Source: Pseudalgibacter alginicilyticus
GTDB lineage: Bacteria > Bacteroidota > Bacteroidia > Flavobacteriales > Flavobacteriaceae
Direction: 5' to 3'
Length of the DNA stretch: 64,000 nucleotides
Assembly: GCF_001310225.1 (NCBI RefSeq)
Contig: NZ_CP012898.1
Span: 2,418,001-2,482,000, forward strand
The stretch's first letter is position 1, and every line of letters starts with the position of its first letter. The position numbers were made by a program, and so were the translations under genes. Shown here piece after piece: positions 9,391-18,609 of this stretch. Below the pieces are notes generated by a model. That model saw only the letters and a list, made by a program, of their open reading frames with translations. It was not told where the DNA came from and searched no databases.

Positions 9391-9840
9391 TTAAAAAAGC
9401 TTCTTCTTTTCTATAATACTATTGCCAACACGCTTATACGCCACTTCTTTTCCTTTTACACAAAAATAATATGTTGCTTTGGATTTTTGCTCCAAAACAG
9501 ATGTTAGCAAAACATCTTCAACACTACAATTGTATTCTTTAGCAACTTTTGCTTTTACGTGGTCTATCGTTGCACGTCCTTTTTTTAATTGAGCTTGTAT
9601 CTTTTTGTTCAGCTGAGGCTCAACAAAATCATCTGACAGAATACAACTATCGTTTTCCTCTGGTATAGAAATTTCTTTTGCAATGGTATTTGATTTAGAA
9701 GTTTCTACATCAATATATTCCCAAGTATAATCTGCTTTTAATAATACACGACGCCCATCATCTGTTTTTACAATATAATTATTTTGTGAAAAACCAATGA
9801 TTGAAATAAGGCATATAAAAACCAAAATGCATATTTTCAT
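9391..9840 (-). CDS. Small exported DUF3157-like protein
   Basis: 149 residues with a clear signal peptide (MKICILVFICLISIIGFSQ). After it comes YIVKTDDGRRVLLKADYTWEYID, a pattern of a ligand-independent beta-rich start (DDGRxVLLxxDxTWEY) typical of proteins labelled DUF3157. The C-terminal half contains two cysteines (YNCSVEDV and YYFCVKGKEV) that could form a disulfide in the periplasm. No catalytic motif is visible and the function is unknown. It stands alone, about 37 bp downstream of the XRE regulator gene on the same strand, so readthrough from that pair is possible. Confidence 0.6.
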   Translation of the reverse strand: MKICILVFICLISIIGFSQNNYIVKTDDGRRVLLKADYTWEYIDVETSKSNTIAKEISIPEENDSCILSDDFVEPQLNKKIQAQLKKGRATIDHVKAKVAKEYNCSVEDVLLTSVLEQKSKATYYFCVKGKEVAYKRVGNSIIEKKKLF

Positions 9841-9877
9841 AATAAAAAAGCTTTTAAATTCTCTTCAAAAATACATT

Positions 9878-10084
9878 TTATTCCTCAACATACTCCAAAA
9901 TATCGGATGGTTGACAGTTTAATGCTTTACAAATAGCTTCTAAAGTTGAAAAACGTACTGCTTTGGCTTTGCCAGATTTTAATATGGATAAATTAGCTTC
10001 AGTAATACCAATGATTTCTGCCAACGCTTTACTTTTCATATTTCGTTTGGTTAAGATAATGTCTAAATTTACATGTATTGGCAT
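9878..10084 (-). CDS. XRE-family small helix-turn-helix regulator (YozG-like)
   Basis: 68 residues, almost entirely one Cro/C1-type HTH: MPIHVNLDIILTKRNMKSK, ALAEIIGITEANLSILKSGK, then AVRFSTLEAICKALNCQPSDILEY. This short form (HipB/YozG type) is regularly encoded directly next to DUF2975 membrane proteins, as here, with 5 bp between the genes. I infer that it regulates its own operon. It binds DNA as a dimer in the cytoplasm; the target is not known. The ATG at 10084 fits the start of the fold. Confidence 0.85.
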   Translation of the reverse strand: MPIHVNLDIILTKRNMKSKALAEIIGITEANLSILKSGKAKAVRFSTLEAICKALNCQPSDILEYVEE

Positions 10085-10089
10085 ACTTC

Positions 10090-10614
10090 TTATATGGTTA
10101 AATCGTTTTCTGCTTTAACGTCCTTTGCTTGTTTAAATATTTCTGCTAAAATATAAAATGCGAATCCCACTGGGATTAAAAATGTAAACTCTGATTTAAG
10201 CTCGTTAAAAAGGTTAAATACAGACTTTTCAATGACTACCAAAAAAACTTTTAAAATCAAAACACCGATAGTGTATGAAATAAAAATATCTCCAATTTTT
10301 TTAAAATATTTAATAATTTTGTCACTAAAATAATATCCGTTTTCAACTTCTTTAAGAATAGGTAAGAAATAAGAAAACCCATAAATAAGATATCCTTTCC
10401 AAAAAAACAAACCTGCACAAATAATATAATAACTCCACTCAATTATTTTTCTTGAAAGAAACCCATTGGTTTTTTTATCAGCTATTTTTGTCCAATTTTG
10501 GAAATTTTCAAATTGACTCAAATTAAATTCACTTAAATCATTAAGTAATATAGATACTAAATAAACCAAAATCACCCAAGTGAAAACGACTAAAACATTC
10601 GTGTTTTTTTTCAT
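10090..10614 (-). CDS. DUF2975 membrane protein
   Basis: 174 residues from the ATG at 10614. A TTG at 10638 lies in frame but falls inside the predicted -7 promoter box, so the ATG is preferred. Four hydrophobic segments are visible (VLVVFTWVILVYLVSILL, IICAGLFFWKGYLIYGF, FISYTIGVLILKVFLVVI, FLIPVGFAFYILAEIF), matching DUF2975 integral membrane proteins of unknown function. The C-terminal AEIFKQAKDVKAENDLTI is the typical DUF2975 end (EN-D-LT-I). It precedes the XRE regulator by 5 bp on the same transcript. The pair resembles Bacillus YoaS/YozG. Confidence 0.85.
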   Translation of the reverse strand: MKKNTNVLVVFTWVILVYLVSILLNDLSEFNLSQFENFQNWTKIADKKTNGFLSRKIIEWSYYIICAGLFFWKGYLIYGFSYFLPILKEVENGYYFSDKIIKYFKKIGDIFISYTIGVLILKVFLVVIEKSVFNLFNELKSEFTFLIPVGFAFYILAEIFKQAKDVKAENDLTI

Positions 10615-10635
10615 AAAATTATTGTTTAACAATAA

Positions 10636-10664
10636 CAAATTTATAAAAAATTATCGAATATCAA
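10636..10664 (-). promoter_or_regulatory. Bacteroidota-type promoter for the DUF2975-XRE pair
   Basis: Read on the minus strand, TTG at 10664-10662 is followed after 18 nt by TAAATTTG at 10643-10636, a good match to the TTG/TAnnTTTG promoter form. It lies 22 bp before the ATG at 10614 and argues against the TTG start at 10638. Confidence 0.5.
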
Positions 10665-10804
10665 TAATTTTAATCGTTTTTAATTGATAATGAGTGTTCT
10701 AATTATTGTTCTAAATTGTAAAGTCTTTTAACAAGTAAAAAAACCATTAAGCTAAATTTATTGAAAGGTACAAGAGAAAATAGTATTGTAAAGATCAAAC
10801 TCAT

Positions 10805-13800
10805 CTATTTTAAAAGTTTACTAGGAGGATAGCCAAATTGCTTTTTAAAACAGCGGCTAAAATATAAGGGGTCATTAAAGCCAATTAAATCTGTAACTTC
10901 TGATACATTATATTTTTTAGATTTAAGTAACTGAACCGATTTTTTTAACCTAATTGTTCTAATAAATTCGTTAGGAGCCAAATCTGTCAATTCTTTAATT
11001 TTTCTATAAAGTTTTGAAGAACTCATGCCTAATTCATCACACAAAAAACTGGTTGTTAAATTTGAATTACTAAGGTTTTTTTCAATAAGTTTTGATATTT
11101 TTTCCATCAGTGTTTTATCTACTGGCGAATGTGTAAGCAAATCGATTTCGCTTTCAGCATCAACAGAAAACTTAGATTTTAATTCTAGTCGTGCTTTAAT
11201 AATATTTACAATTCTTGATTTTAGCAAGGAGGGATCAAAAGGTTTTACCAAATAGCCATCTGCTCCAACATCATAACCTTTTACCTTGTCTTCATTTTCA
11301 GAAAGTGCAGTTAATAAAATAACGGGAATATGACTTATAAATTCGTCATTTTTCAATTCCTTACAAAACTGAAGACCATCCATAACAGGCATCATAATGT
11401 CAGCTACACATAAAATAGGTTTTATTTGTCTGCAAAGTTGAAGCCCTTCTTTACCATTTTCAGCTTCATAGACTTTGTAGTAATTGGAGAGGTAATCAAT
11501 TAAATATTTTCGAAGTTCCAGATTGTCTTCTATAACCAATATTTTTTCTTTAATCTCTGTATTGCTTGTTGTTTTTTTAATAGGAATAGGAGCAATTAGC
11601 GATTGATCATCTTTACTTGTAATAATTTCAAAGATTTCTTTTTTGCTATAAAACCTTTGTTTTATAGGGATTTTAACAGTAAACACACTGCCTTTTTTAG
11701 GTGTACTTTGTACTTTAATACTACCTTTATGAAGTTCTACTAAAGATTTAACCAAAGACAAACCAATACCTGACCCTGTGTTGTTTTCTTTACTATTTGT
11801 TGCTTGATAAAATCGTGTAAATATTTTTTCTTGACTTTTAAAAGGAATCCCTATACCATCATCACTTACCTCCATTATTAAATAGCCATCATCTTCATTT
11901 TTTAAGCCTACATACAAATCTACATGCCCAAATTTATTAGTAAATTTTATGGCATTAGACAATAAATTGTAAAGAATTTTATCATATTTATCTTTATCAA
12001 TCCAACCAAAAAGCGATTCGTCTTCAGTGTTAAAACTTAACTGAATATTTTTATTATAAGCAAACTCCTTAAAAGAATCAAATGTATTTTTGGTATATAG
12101 TAAAATATCTGTTTTAGAGACTTTAAGCTTAAGCTCACCTGTTTGTGCTTTTCTAAAATCAAGTACTTGATTTACTAAATTTAGTAACCTACTCGCATTT
12201 TGATGTATAAGATTATATCTACTTTTTTGGTAATCGTTACTCTGTTCTTTACTTTCTTCAAGAAGCTGTTTTACAGGACCTAAAATAAGAGTTAAAGGCG
12301 TTCTTAACTCGTGAGAAATATTCGTAAAAAACCTTAATTTTTCATTGTTTAATTTAATATCGCGCTCTCTGTTTACTTTTTCTGTTACTAATTCTTGTTT
12401 AAGGCGAATTCGATTTTTAATCTCACGTCTAATTAAATAAAAGATTAATGATATCAATAATAAAAAAAGAAAAAGTGCCTGATATGTCAACCAAAACGGA
12501 CGTTTAATTTTTATATTGTATGAAACCACATCGCTCCAATGTCCATCGCTATTACTTGATTTTATTTTAAACACATAATCATCAGGGTATAAGTTCGTGT
12601 ACTGAACCGTTCTGGAATTACTGCTGGCTTGTATCCAATCATCATCAAAACCTTCTAATTGATATTCAAATTTATTTATACGCTCATTAGAATAAGATGG
12701 TGAAGAAAATTGAAATGAAAAATTCCTGTTATTGTAATTAAGTGTTAAGCTTTTAGTTAAATTTATGTCTTGTTTTAATGGTATTTCATTATTGATTTCT
12801 TTTCCAGGGAATAAGGTTTCATTTTGAATTTTAATTTCAGTAATGATAGGTTTAGGTGATTGTTCGTTTTCTTGTATGGTATAAGGTGAAAAATATATAA
12901 TCGTATTTTTACCACCTAAATAAATATTTGATTTTCCTCGATTATAAAATCCTTTAGAACTAAAGTAGTCTAACCTATTTCCACTATTTACATGATAAAT
13001 ATTATAACCACTACCATCTACTTTTAGCCGAGCAACACTATTATTATTTATATTTAACCATAAATCGCCATTAAAATCAAGAAGCATATCTGTAACCCAT
13101 TTTCCTGCTAATTCTTCTGGTTTATTTAAAGGTAAAAAATCGTCTTTATGGTTATCAAAATAACTTAACCCAGTTCTAGTGGCAGCCCAAAGTTTTCCAT
13201 TTTTATCAAAAATAATATCACTAACATTATAATGAGGTAAACCAACGCTTCCATTAATAGGTGAGGCGTATGTAACAAATGTGTCTGTTTCCAATTTATA
13301 TTTTATGACGCCAGCTTCTGTAGCAAACCAAACATTATTCGAACTATCCTTAATAATTTTATTAATATTGCTTGAGCCAAGTAATTTTTTGTTAGATAAT
13401 TTATTTTTTGTGTTTTCTGTATTAAATATTAAGGCACCTTCACCAAATGTTCCAATCATTAGCTTATTGTTACCTAAATTTTCGAAGGCTGATATTGGGA
13501 ATTGAGTAAAACCAACATCTATTTCTTTAGATTGATTTATGTCATAATCATAAATTAATAATTTTCCATTCCACAACCCACAATAAAACGTTTTTCCGTC
13601 TATAGAATAGATACTAGCTATGTCTTTTTGATTGTTATAAAGAGGTATAAAGTTGTTATTGTCTGAAATAAAAAGACCATTATGACGAGTGGCAACAATT
13701 ATTTTTTTATCATAAGTTTTTGCAAATCCACGGATTCTGGGTGCTTGATTACCTATAAATTGGGAAATATCCTTATTAATGTTAAATTGGTTTTCAAAGG

Positions 13801-14839
13801 GATCATATTTATCTAATCCATCTTCGGTTCCTATCCATAGTATACCTGAAGTATCAAAATATAAGGCAGACACTAAATTGTCAACTAAAGAGGTTTGGTC
13901 TGTTAAAATAGAGTAATGATTAACAAACTTTCCTATACTTATATCTTCTAAGCGATTGCATACAAGAAGACCTCCCAGAGTGCCAACCCAATATTTACCA
14001 TCTGGTGCTTGTGCTACAGACACAAAATAAGGACCTAAAGCATCTCTTGTTTCATCATCTTCAATGTAAAGATTTATAAACTCATTGGTAGATTTATTTA
14101 ATTTATATAAGCCTGTTCTCGTTCCAATAAAAATATCTTTTTTGCCATCTTCATAAATAAAATTTATATATGGGTTTATATCGGTGGAATTAGGAATATT
14201 AAGTGAATAATTCGTTACTTGTTTTATACTTCCAGCAGAATTTAAATTTATTTTCGCTAAAGCTGCCGTATTATAACTCCCTATCCATATATTACCTAAA
14301 GAATCTTCAAAAATTTCCTTTATATAATTAAAACCAGGCAGATTTATTTTTTCAAATCGTTCTTCCTTTAAATGAAACAGGTAAAGACCTTTATCTTTTG
14401 TACCAACCCATATACGGTTATGCTTATCTACATACACAGAACGTATTTCTTCGTCTGGTAAACTATTAGAATTATTAGGATCTGTTAAAAATGTAGTAAA
14501 CTCATAAGTATTTAATTTTAATAACGATAACCCTTTTCTGGTGCCAATCCAAAGGTGATTTGATTCTTGATCTAATTTTAAGGCAGTTATGTCATCATTA
14601 TTAATTTTATTATGGCCCTCAGCAGAACTTAAATACGATTTAAATTCATAACCATCAAACCTATTTAAACCAGAAAAGGTACCTATCCACAAAAACCCAT
14701 TTTTGTCTTGAACAATTTGACGAACTGAATTATGAGATAAACCACCGTTTGCATTATAATGTTCAAATTTAATACTCTGTGAATATGAGTTTAAAAAGAA
14801 CAATGCGATGTACAACGATATAATGAAGCGGTACGTCAT
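10805..14839 (-). CDS. Hybrid two-component system regulator (HTCS) of the PUL
   Basis: 1344 residues. Order: signal peptide (about 1-20); two-component-regulator propeller repeats up to about residue 660 (repeated LWIGT, GLxxYD-like motifs) forming periplasmic sensor blades; Y_Y_Y domain (about 700-775, NRNFSFQFSSPSY, FEYQLEGFDDDW); one transmembrane helix (about 781-803); HisKA with phospho-acceptor His about 843 (SHELRTPLTLILGP); HATPase (NAIKFTNK, DDGIGIPF, GSGIGLSLVKSL); receiver with phospho-acceptor Asp about 1146 (DIMMPVMDG); C-terminal AraC-type HTH (about 1245-1344). HTCS proteins sense oligosaccharides in the periplasm and activate the neighbouring PUL directly. It is the last gene of the minus-strand PUL arm and is probably its specific activator. 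Confidence 0.95.
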   Translation of the reverse strand: MTYRFIISLYIALFFLNSYSQSIKFEHYNANGGLSHNSVRQIVQDKNGFLWIGTFSGLNRFDGYEFKSYLSSAEGHNKINNDDITALKLDQESNHLWIGTRKGLSLLKLNTYEFTTFLTDPNNSNSLPDEEIRSVYVDKHNRIWVGTKDKGLYLFHLKEERFEKINLPGFNYIKEIFEDSLGNIWIGSYNTAALAKINLNSAGSIKQVTNYSLNIPNSTDINPYINFIYEDGKKDIFIGTRTGLYKLNKSTNEFINLYIEDDETRDALGPYFVSVAQAPDGKYWVGTLGGLLVCNRLEDISIGKFVNHYSILTDQTSLVDNLVSALYFDTSGILWIGTEDGLDKYDPFENQFNINKDISQFIGNQAPRIRGFAKTYDKKIIVATRHNGLFISDNNNFIPLYNNQKDIASIYSIDGKTFYCGLWNGKLLIYDYDINQSKEIDVGFTQFPISAFENLGNNKLMIGTFGEGALIFNTENTKNKLSNKKLLGSSNINKIIKDSSNNVWFATEAGVIKYKLETDTFVTYASPINGSVGLPHYNVSDIIFDKNGKLWAATRTGLSYFDNHKDDFLPLNKPEELAGKWVTDMLLDFNGDLWLNINNNSVARLKVDGSGYNIYHVNSGNRLDYFSSKGFYNRGKSNIYLGGKNTIIYFSPYTIQENEQSPKPIITEIKIQNETLFPGKEINNEIPLKQDINLTKSLTLNYNNRNFSFQFSSPSYSNERINKFEYQLEGFDDDWIQASSNSRTVQYTNLYPDDYVFKIKSSNSDGHWSDVVSYNIKIKRPFWLTYQALFLFLLLISLIFYLIRREIKNRIRLKQELVTEKVNRERDIKLNNEKLRFFTNISHELRTPLTLILGPVKQLLEESKEQSNDYQKSRYNLIHQNASRLLNLVNQVLDFRKAQTGELKLKVSKTDILLYTKNTFDSFKEFAYNKNIQLSFNTEDESLFGWIDKDKYDKILYNLLSNAIKFTNKFGHVDLYVGLKNEDDGYLIMEVSDDGIGIPFKSQEKIFTRFYQATNSKENNTGSGIGLSLVKSLVELHKGSIKVQSTPKKGSVFTVKIPIKQRFYSKKEIFEIITSKDDQSLIAPIPIKKTTSNTEIKEKILVIEDNLELRKYLIDYLSNYYKVYEAENGKEGLQLCRQIKPILCVADIMMPVMDGLQFCKELKNDEFISHIPVILLTALSENEDKVKGYDVGADGYLVKPFDPSLLKSRIVNIIKARLELKSKFSVDAESEIDLLTHSPVDKTLMEKISKLIEKNLSNSNLTTSFLCDELGMSSSKLYRKIKELTDLAPNEFIRTIRLKKSVQLLKSKKYNVSEVTDLIGFNDPLYFSRCFKKQFGYPPSKLLK

Positions 14840-14901
14840 TAAAACTAAGTTTTACTATTTTAAGATGTTTTTTCTCCTCTTAATTGGAATATCATTAAGA
14901 G

Positions 14902-15756
14902 TCAATGCTTTTTTGTAATATTTTTGAGCCATTTTTCTGCTAAAATTGGCCAAGTTTCAGCTGCTGTATTTCCTTTTCGTAAACCATACCCATGGCCGCC
15001 ATTATTATAAACATGTAATTCTACTGACGTTTCATTATTACGTAATGCTTGAGCCATGACTAAGCTACTATTACCATAATAGTCGTCTGCAGTTCCAAAA
15101 ATAAAAAATGGAGGAACCTGCTCATCAAATTTAAAATTAGCGTCTATAGTTTTACCTTCTCCTTTATCCAAATATGCAGGATAGATAAGCATAGTAAAAT
15201 CTGGCCTGGGTGAAATATCGCTTAAATAATCTGATTTCTTATAAAAACTATTTTTATAATTGGTTGAAGCCAGTGCAGATAAATGTCCTCCTGCGGAAAA
15301 ACCAATAAGACCTATTTGATGTGTGTCTAAGTTAAATTTTAATGCTTTACTTCTTATTAATTTAATAGCTTGTTGTACATCTTGAGCTGCTCCTTTTTGT
15401 TTCTTGGGAACACGATATTCAAGTACAAAAGCAGTGTACCCTAAATCATTTAACCATTCTGCAACTTCATAACCTTCTTTATCAATAGCTAAAATACTAT
15501 AACCACCCCCTGGACATACAATGATTCCTGCTTTGGAATTATTCGGCTTTTCGGGTAAAAAAACTGTTAAAATTGGGTTTGTTACATCAGTTAGTCGAGT
15601 CACCCCTCCAGAAACATTGTCAGATATAACAGCAGGATGTTTTTCCTCAGTTTCTCCTGGCACAGCATCAGGCCATAAATAAATAATGGCTCGATCTTGA
15701 GCTGCCATGGCTAAAGAAAGTAAAATAATTAGAAGCTGTAGCTTAAAGTACTTCAT
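14902..15756 (-). CDS. Exported alpha/beta-hydrolase, carbohydrate esterase-like (BD-FAE type)
   Basis: 284 residues with a signal peptide (MKYFKLQLLIILLSLAMAAQ). The fold is marked by VCPGGGYSILAIDKEG (oxyanion region), the nucleophile elbow GFSAGGHLS with Ser about 154, an Asp in FGTADDYY and the catalytic His in NNGGHGYGL. This set is typical of acetyl-xylan esterase/BD-FAE-like hydrolases that remove acetyl or feruloyl groups from glycans. It is placed between the GH29 block and the HTCS and is 40 bp downstream of the first GH29 gene. I infer that it deacylates the fucosylated or mannosylated target glycan; acyl specificity is not evident. Confidence 0.85.
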   Translation of the reverse strand: MKYFKLQLLIILLSLAMAAQDRAIIYLWPDAVPGETEEKHPAVISDNVSGGVTRLTDVTNPILTVFLPEKPNNSKAGIIVCPGGGYSILAIDKEGYEVAEWLNDLGYTAFVLEYRVPKKQKGAAQDVQQAIKLIRSKALKFNLDTHQIGLIGFSAGGHLSALASTNYKNSFYKKSDYLSDISPRPDFTMLIYPAYLDKGEGKTIDANFKFDEQVPPFFIFGTADDYYGNSSLVMAQALRNNETSVELHVYNNGGHGYGLRKGNTAAETWPILAEKWLKNITKKH

Positions 15757-15796
15757 TATTAGTTAATAGTAATATTTAATAATTCCAAAAAAACAG

Positions 15797-17212
15797 CTAT
15801 TCCAAGTTTTGAGTGACTTCTATTTTAAAACCTGTAATTGGAATATCATTCTTAGAATGTTCTGGAATATCTAAATGTAAACCCGTTTTAGTTTGTTTCC
15901 AAACTACTTTTTCTGAATTATCTAATCGAGTAACAGATTTGATTTTAATTTTACTTTTAGTTGAGAACGTTTTTATTTGAACACTGTTTTCTTTAACACT
16001 ACAAACATAAGCAAAGATAGCCCCCTTATTTGTTGTAAATCTCACTTCTGGAAAAATAACTTTTGAAGTGGCGTCGTATGCGTTGTCCTTCATAGCTTTT
16101 TCTTCCTCAGAAAGATTGACATTATGTACTTGCTTTTTAACTCCATCTAAATATTCACCCTGAACTTTCCATGGTTTAGATCCATAAATACCTTCTGAAT
16201 TTTTTTGAATCCAATCTCCTATTTGCTTCAACCGTTTTTGAGCTAATTCTGTAATTTCGCCTTTAGCTGTTGGACCATTATTTAATAATAAATTACCACC
16301 CTTACTTACTATTTCTAATAATTGACGTGTCATTAACTCTGAAGATTTATAAATAGTGTCGTATTCAATATACCCCCAATTTTTACCCATGGTAATACAA
16401 GCTTCCCATGGTTTTACTTCTAAGTATTCACTTATTTTTTGTTCTTTTACTTCATAATCACCAAACCCATGCTTAATTCGGCTATTAATAATACAATGAG
16501 GCTGGATATTTAATATTAATTCCCGTAATTGTTTACTTTCATCAGGACTAATAAGTTCTGGAGTATCAAACCAAATAACGTCAATTTTACCATATTGAGT
16601 TAGCAGTTCCTTTATTTGTGGTTTCACTTTTCTTTCAAAGTAATGATTAAACACTTTTTTATCTTCATCTGGATAATCTACTAAATTACTTCGTCCACCT
16701 TTATGAGGCCAATTAGTTGCCACATCTGGGTCTTCCCAATCACGCCCCAAAGAATAATAAAATCCAAATTTCATGTTGTGTTTATGACATGCTTCAACTA
16801 ATGCTTTCATAGGGTCTTTACCATAAGGCGTACGCTCTACAATATTATAATTGTTTGAAGGTGAATTAAACATAGCAAAACCATCATGATGCTTAGAAGT
16901 AATGATAATATACTTCATCCCCGCTTGTTTTGCAGTAAGTACCCACTGTTCTGGATTGTAGTTTACTGGGTTAAAATCATTGGCAATGTTACCATACTCT
17001 TCCAATGAAATTTTTTCATGAATCATAAAGTGCTCATTACCTTTTGCTATACGCCCCTCCCAATAGCCTGCTGTTTGAGAGTATAAACCCCAATGCATAA
17101 ACATTCCAAACTTTGCATCTTTCCACCAATCCATTTTATCGGGTGTCTGCGCAAAACTATTACTTAATAAAATGCTGCTAAAAACTAAAAGGTATAAACG
17201 GTAATGCTTCAT
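15797..17212 (-). CDS. GH29 alpha-L-fucosidase
   Basis: 471 residues with a signal peptide (MKHYRLYLLVFSSILLSNSFAQ). GH29 enzymes release alpha-linked L-fucose with retention. The family pattern is clear: WWKDAKFGMFMHWGLYS, ITSKHHDGFAMFNS, VERTPYGKDPMKALVEACHKH and IDVIWFDTPEL, in which the Asp about residue 216 is the expected nucleophile, then WEACITMGKNWGY and GGNLLLNNGPTAKGEI. A beta-sandwich tail follows, with no CBM seen. It is the most divergent of the three fucosidases here and may take a different linkage. It is cotranscribed with two GH29 genes upstream and the esterase downstream. Confidence 0.92.
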   Translation of the reverse strand: MKHYRLYLLVFSSILLSNSFAQTPDKMDWWKDAKFGMFMHWGLYSQTAGYWEGRIAKGNEHFMIHEKISLEEYGNIANDFNPVNYNPEQWVLTAKQAGMKYIIITSKHHDGFAMFNSPSNNYNIVERTPYGKDPMKALVEACHKHNMKFGFYYSLGRDWEDPDVATNWPHKGGRSNLVDYPDEDKKVFNHYFERKVKPQIKELLTQYGKIDVIWFDTPELISPDESKQLRELILNIQPHCIINSRIKHGFGDYEVKEQKISEYLEVKPWEACITMGKNWGYIEYDTIYKSSELMTRQLLEIVSKGGNLLLNNGPTAKGEITELAQKRLKQIGDWIQKNSEGIYGSKPWKVQGEYLDGVKKQVHNVNLSEEEKAMKDNAYDATSKVIFPEVRFTTNKGAIFAYVCSVKENSVQIKTFSTKSKIKIKSVTRLDNSEKVVWKQTKTGLHLDIPEHSKNDIPITGFKIEVTQNLE

Positions 17213-17278
17213 TTTATGATATAGTTTTATTGGTTTTAAAGAACTATAAAGTTAAAATTTCATTTTAAATAACTTAAT

Positions 17279-18586
17279 TTAGTTTTCAGTAAATTCAACA
17301 TTTGTAACTTTAACCACTATAGCATTTGGCCATATTTTATCATTATAAAGTCTGTGGGCCTTACTTACTGATATTTCTAAACGGTCTTTATGCTGAGTAA
17401 AAGTAGTTTTTGGGTTATTTTCTGGCCAATATTCTACTACCAAATCGTTTTGACCCAATACAGATACTTCAGTATTTTTTGTAGATTTTATATTTTTTAA
17501 TAAAAAGTTTCTTCTAAAACCTTTAAACCAATGTTGTTGGTTTGTAATAAAAACATAAGCGGTATTTTCATTTTTGGCTTTGGTAAACCATATATCTCCA
17601 TCTTTAATAAGGCCAGGAACAGATCTTACATTCTTTACACCTTCATGATTTACAAACATCCAAAGTGCTATTTCGCGTAAACGTTCTTCTTGTTCAATTG
17701 GTATTTCCCCATTAGGTTTTGGCCCTACATTCATTAAAAAATTACCACCTTTAGCGCGTATTTCAATTAATTTATTAATAAGTTCTTTGCCACTTTTATA
17801 AACTTCATTTGTTGGCTTATAAGCCCATTGTGTACCCATAGTCATACACGTTTCCCAAGGACCAGGAATTGCTGTATTAGGTATTTTTTGTTCTGGAGTT
17901 TGAATTTCACCCCTAGTAACCATAATGTTAGGATCTTTTTTATGTACAAATTGAACGATATCTGCTTTTTTAAACGAATCAAAAAACATGATATCTGGTT
18001 TGTAATTATCAATTAATTCTGCTATTTGTTTTTTATCGTAGGCCAAAAGTTCTGAATTTTCATCTACACCAGCCATTTTACCCTTACGAGAAATAACATG
18101 TCCTTGTTTATGCATTACACTAAAATCCTCTGGCGAAAAATAGAACCCTACTTTCATCCCATACTTTCTTAATGACTTTGCTAACATCCCTGTTATATCT
18201 TTTGAATAGGGCGTATTCATAATATTAAAATCTGTTGTTTTAGTATCCCACATACAAAATCCATTATGATGTTTGGTGGTAAAAACCACATATTCCGCAC
18301 CTGTTAACTTAAATAATCTTGCCCATTCGTCTGGGTCAAATTTATCTGGATAAAAAGTTTTAGGAAGTTCTTCCATATACCTTTTTACATAATCTTCAGA
18401 CGCACCAACCATAGAGTGACTAATCACACTACCTAATTGCGAATCCAAACTCCAATGTATAAATATTCCAAACCCCATATCCATAAAATCTTCTACTTGT
18501 GCGGGGGTATTTCTTAGTTGTCCAAACGAAGAAGAAAATGTAATTAACATTAAAACTAAAACGGCGTATTTACTTTGTATTTTCAT
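17279..18586 (-). CDS. GH29 alpha-L-fucosidase, paralogue A
   Basis: 435 residues with a signal peptide (MKIQSKYAVLVLMLITFSSSFGQ). Motifs: MGFGIFIHWSLDSQLGSVIS, FTTKHHNGFCMWDT, MFFDSFK with the presumed nucleophile Asp about residue 202, WETCMTMGTQWAYKP and GGNFLMNVGPKPNGEIP. It differs from the 15797-17212 enzyme by FIHWSLDSQ in place of FMHWGLYS and so forms a separate GH29 subgroup with its neighbour. Residues about 34-124 are encoded by DNA identical to that of paralogue B (18610-19914), while other parts differ, including residues near the nucleophile (SFKKAD against AFKTGP). I infer a duplicated pair with partly diverged specificity. Confidence 0.9.
   Translation of the reverse strand: MKIQSKYAVLVLMLITFSSSFGQLRNTPAQVEDFMDMGFGIFIHWSLDSQLGSVISHSMVGASEDYVKRYMEELPKTFYPDKFDPDEWARLFKLTGAEYVVFTTKHHNGFCMWDTKTTDFNIMNTPYSKDITGMLAKSLRKYGMKVGFYFSPEDFSVMHKQGHVISRKGKMAGVDENSELLAYDKKQIAELIDNYKPDIMFFDSFKKADIVQFVHKKDPNIMVTRGEIQTPEQKIPNTAIPGPWETCMTMGTQWAYKPTNEVYKSGKELINKLIEIRAKGGNFLMNVGPKPNGEIPIEQEERLREIALWMFVNHEGVKNVRSVPGLIKDGDIWFTKAKNENTAYVFITNQQHWFKGFRRNFLLKNIKSTKNTEVSVLGQNDLVVEYWPENNPKTTFTQHKDRLEISVSKAHRLYNDKIWPNAIVVKVTNVEFTEN
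18213..18487. repeat. 275-bp identical tract shared by two GH29 genes (copy 1)
   Basis: This stretch is base-for-base identical to 19544-19818 (offset 1331) on manual alignment, while the flanks diverge at once. It encodes residues about 34-124 of both fucosidases. Perfect identity, including third codon positions, against diverged flanks points to recent gene conversion rather than selection on protein alone. Confidence 0.85.
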
Positions 18587-18609
18587 GATATTTATTTATT
18601 ATTTTCAGA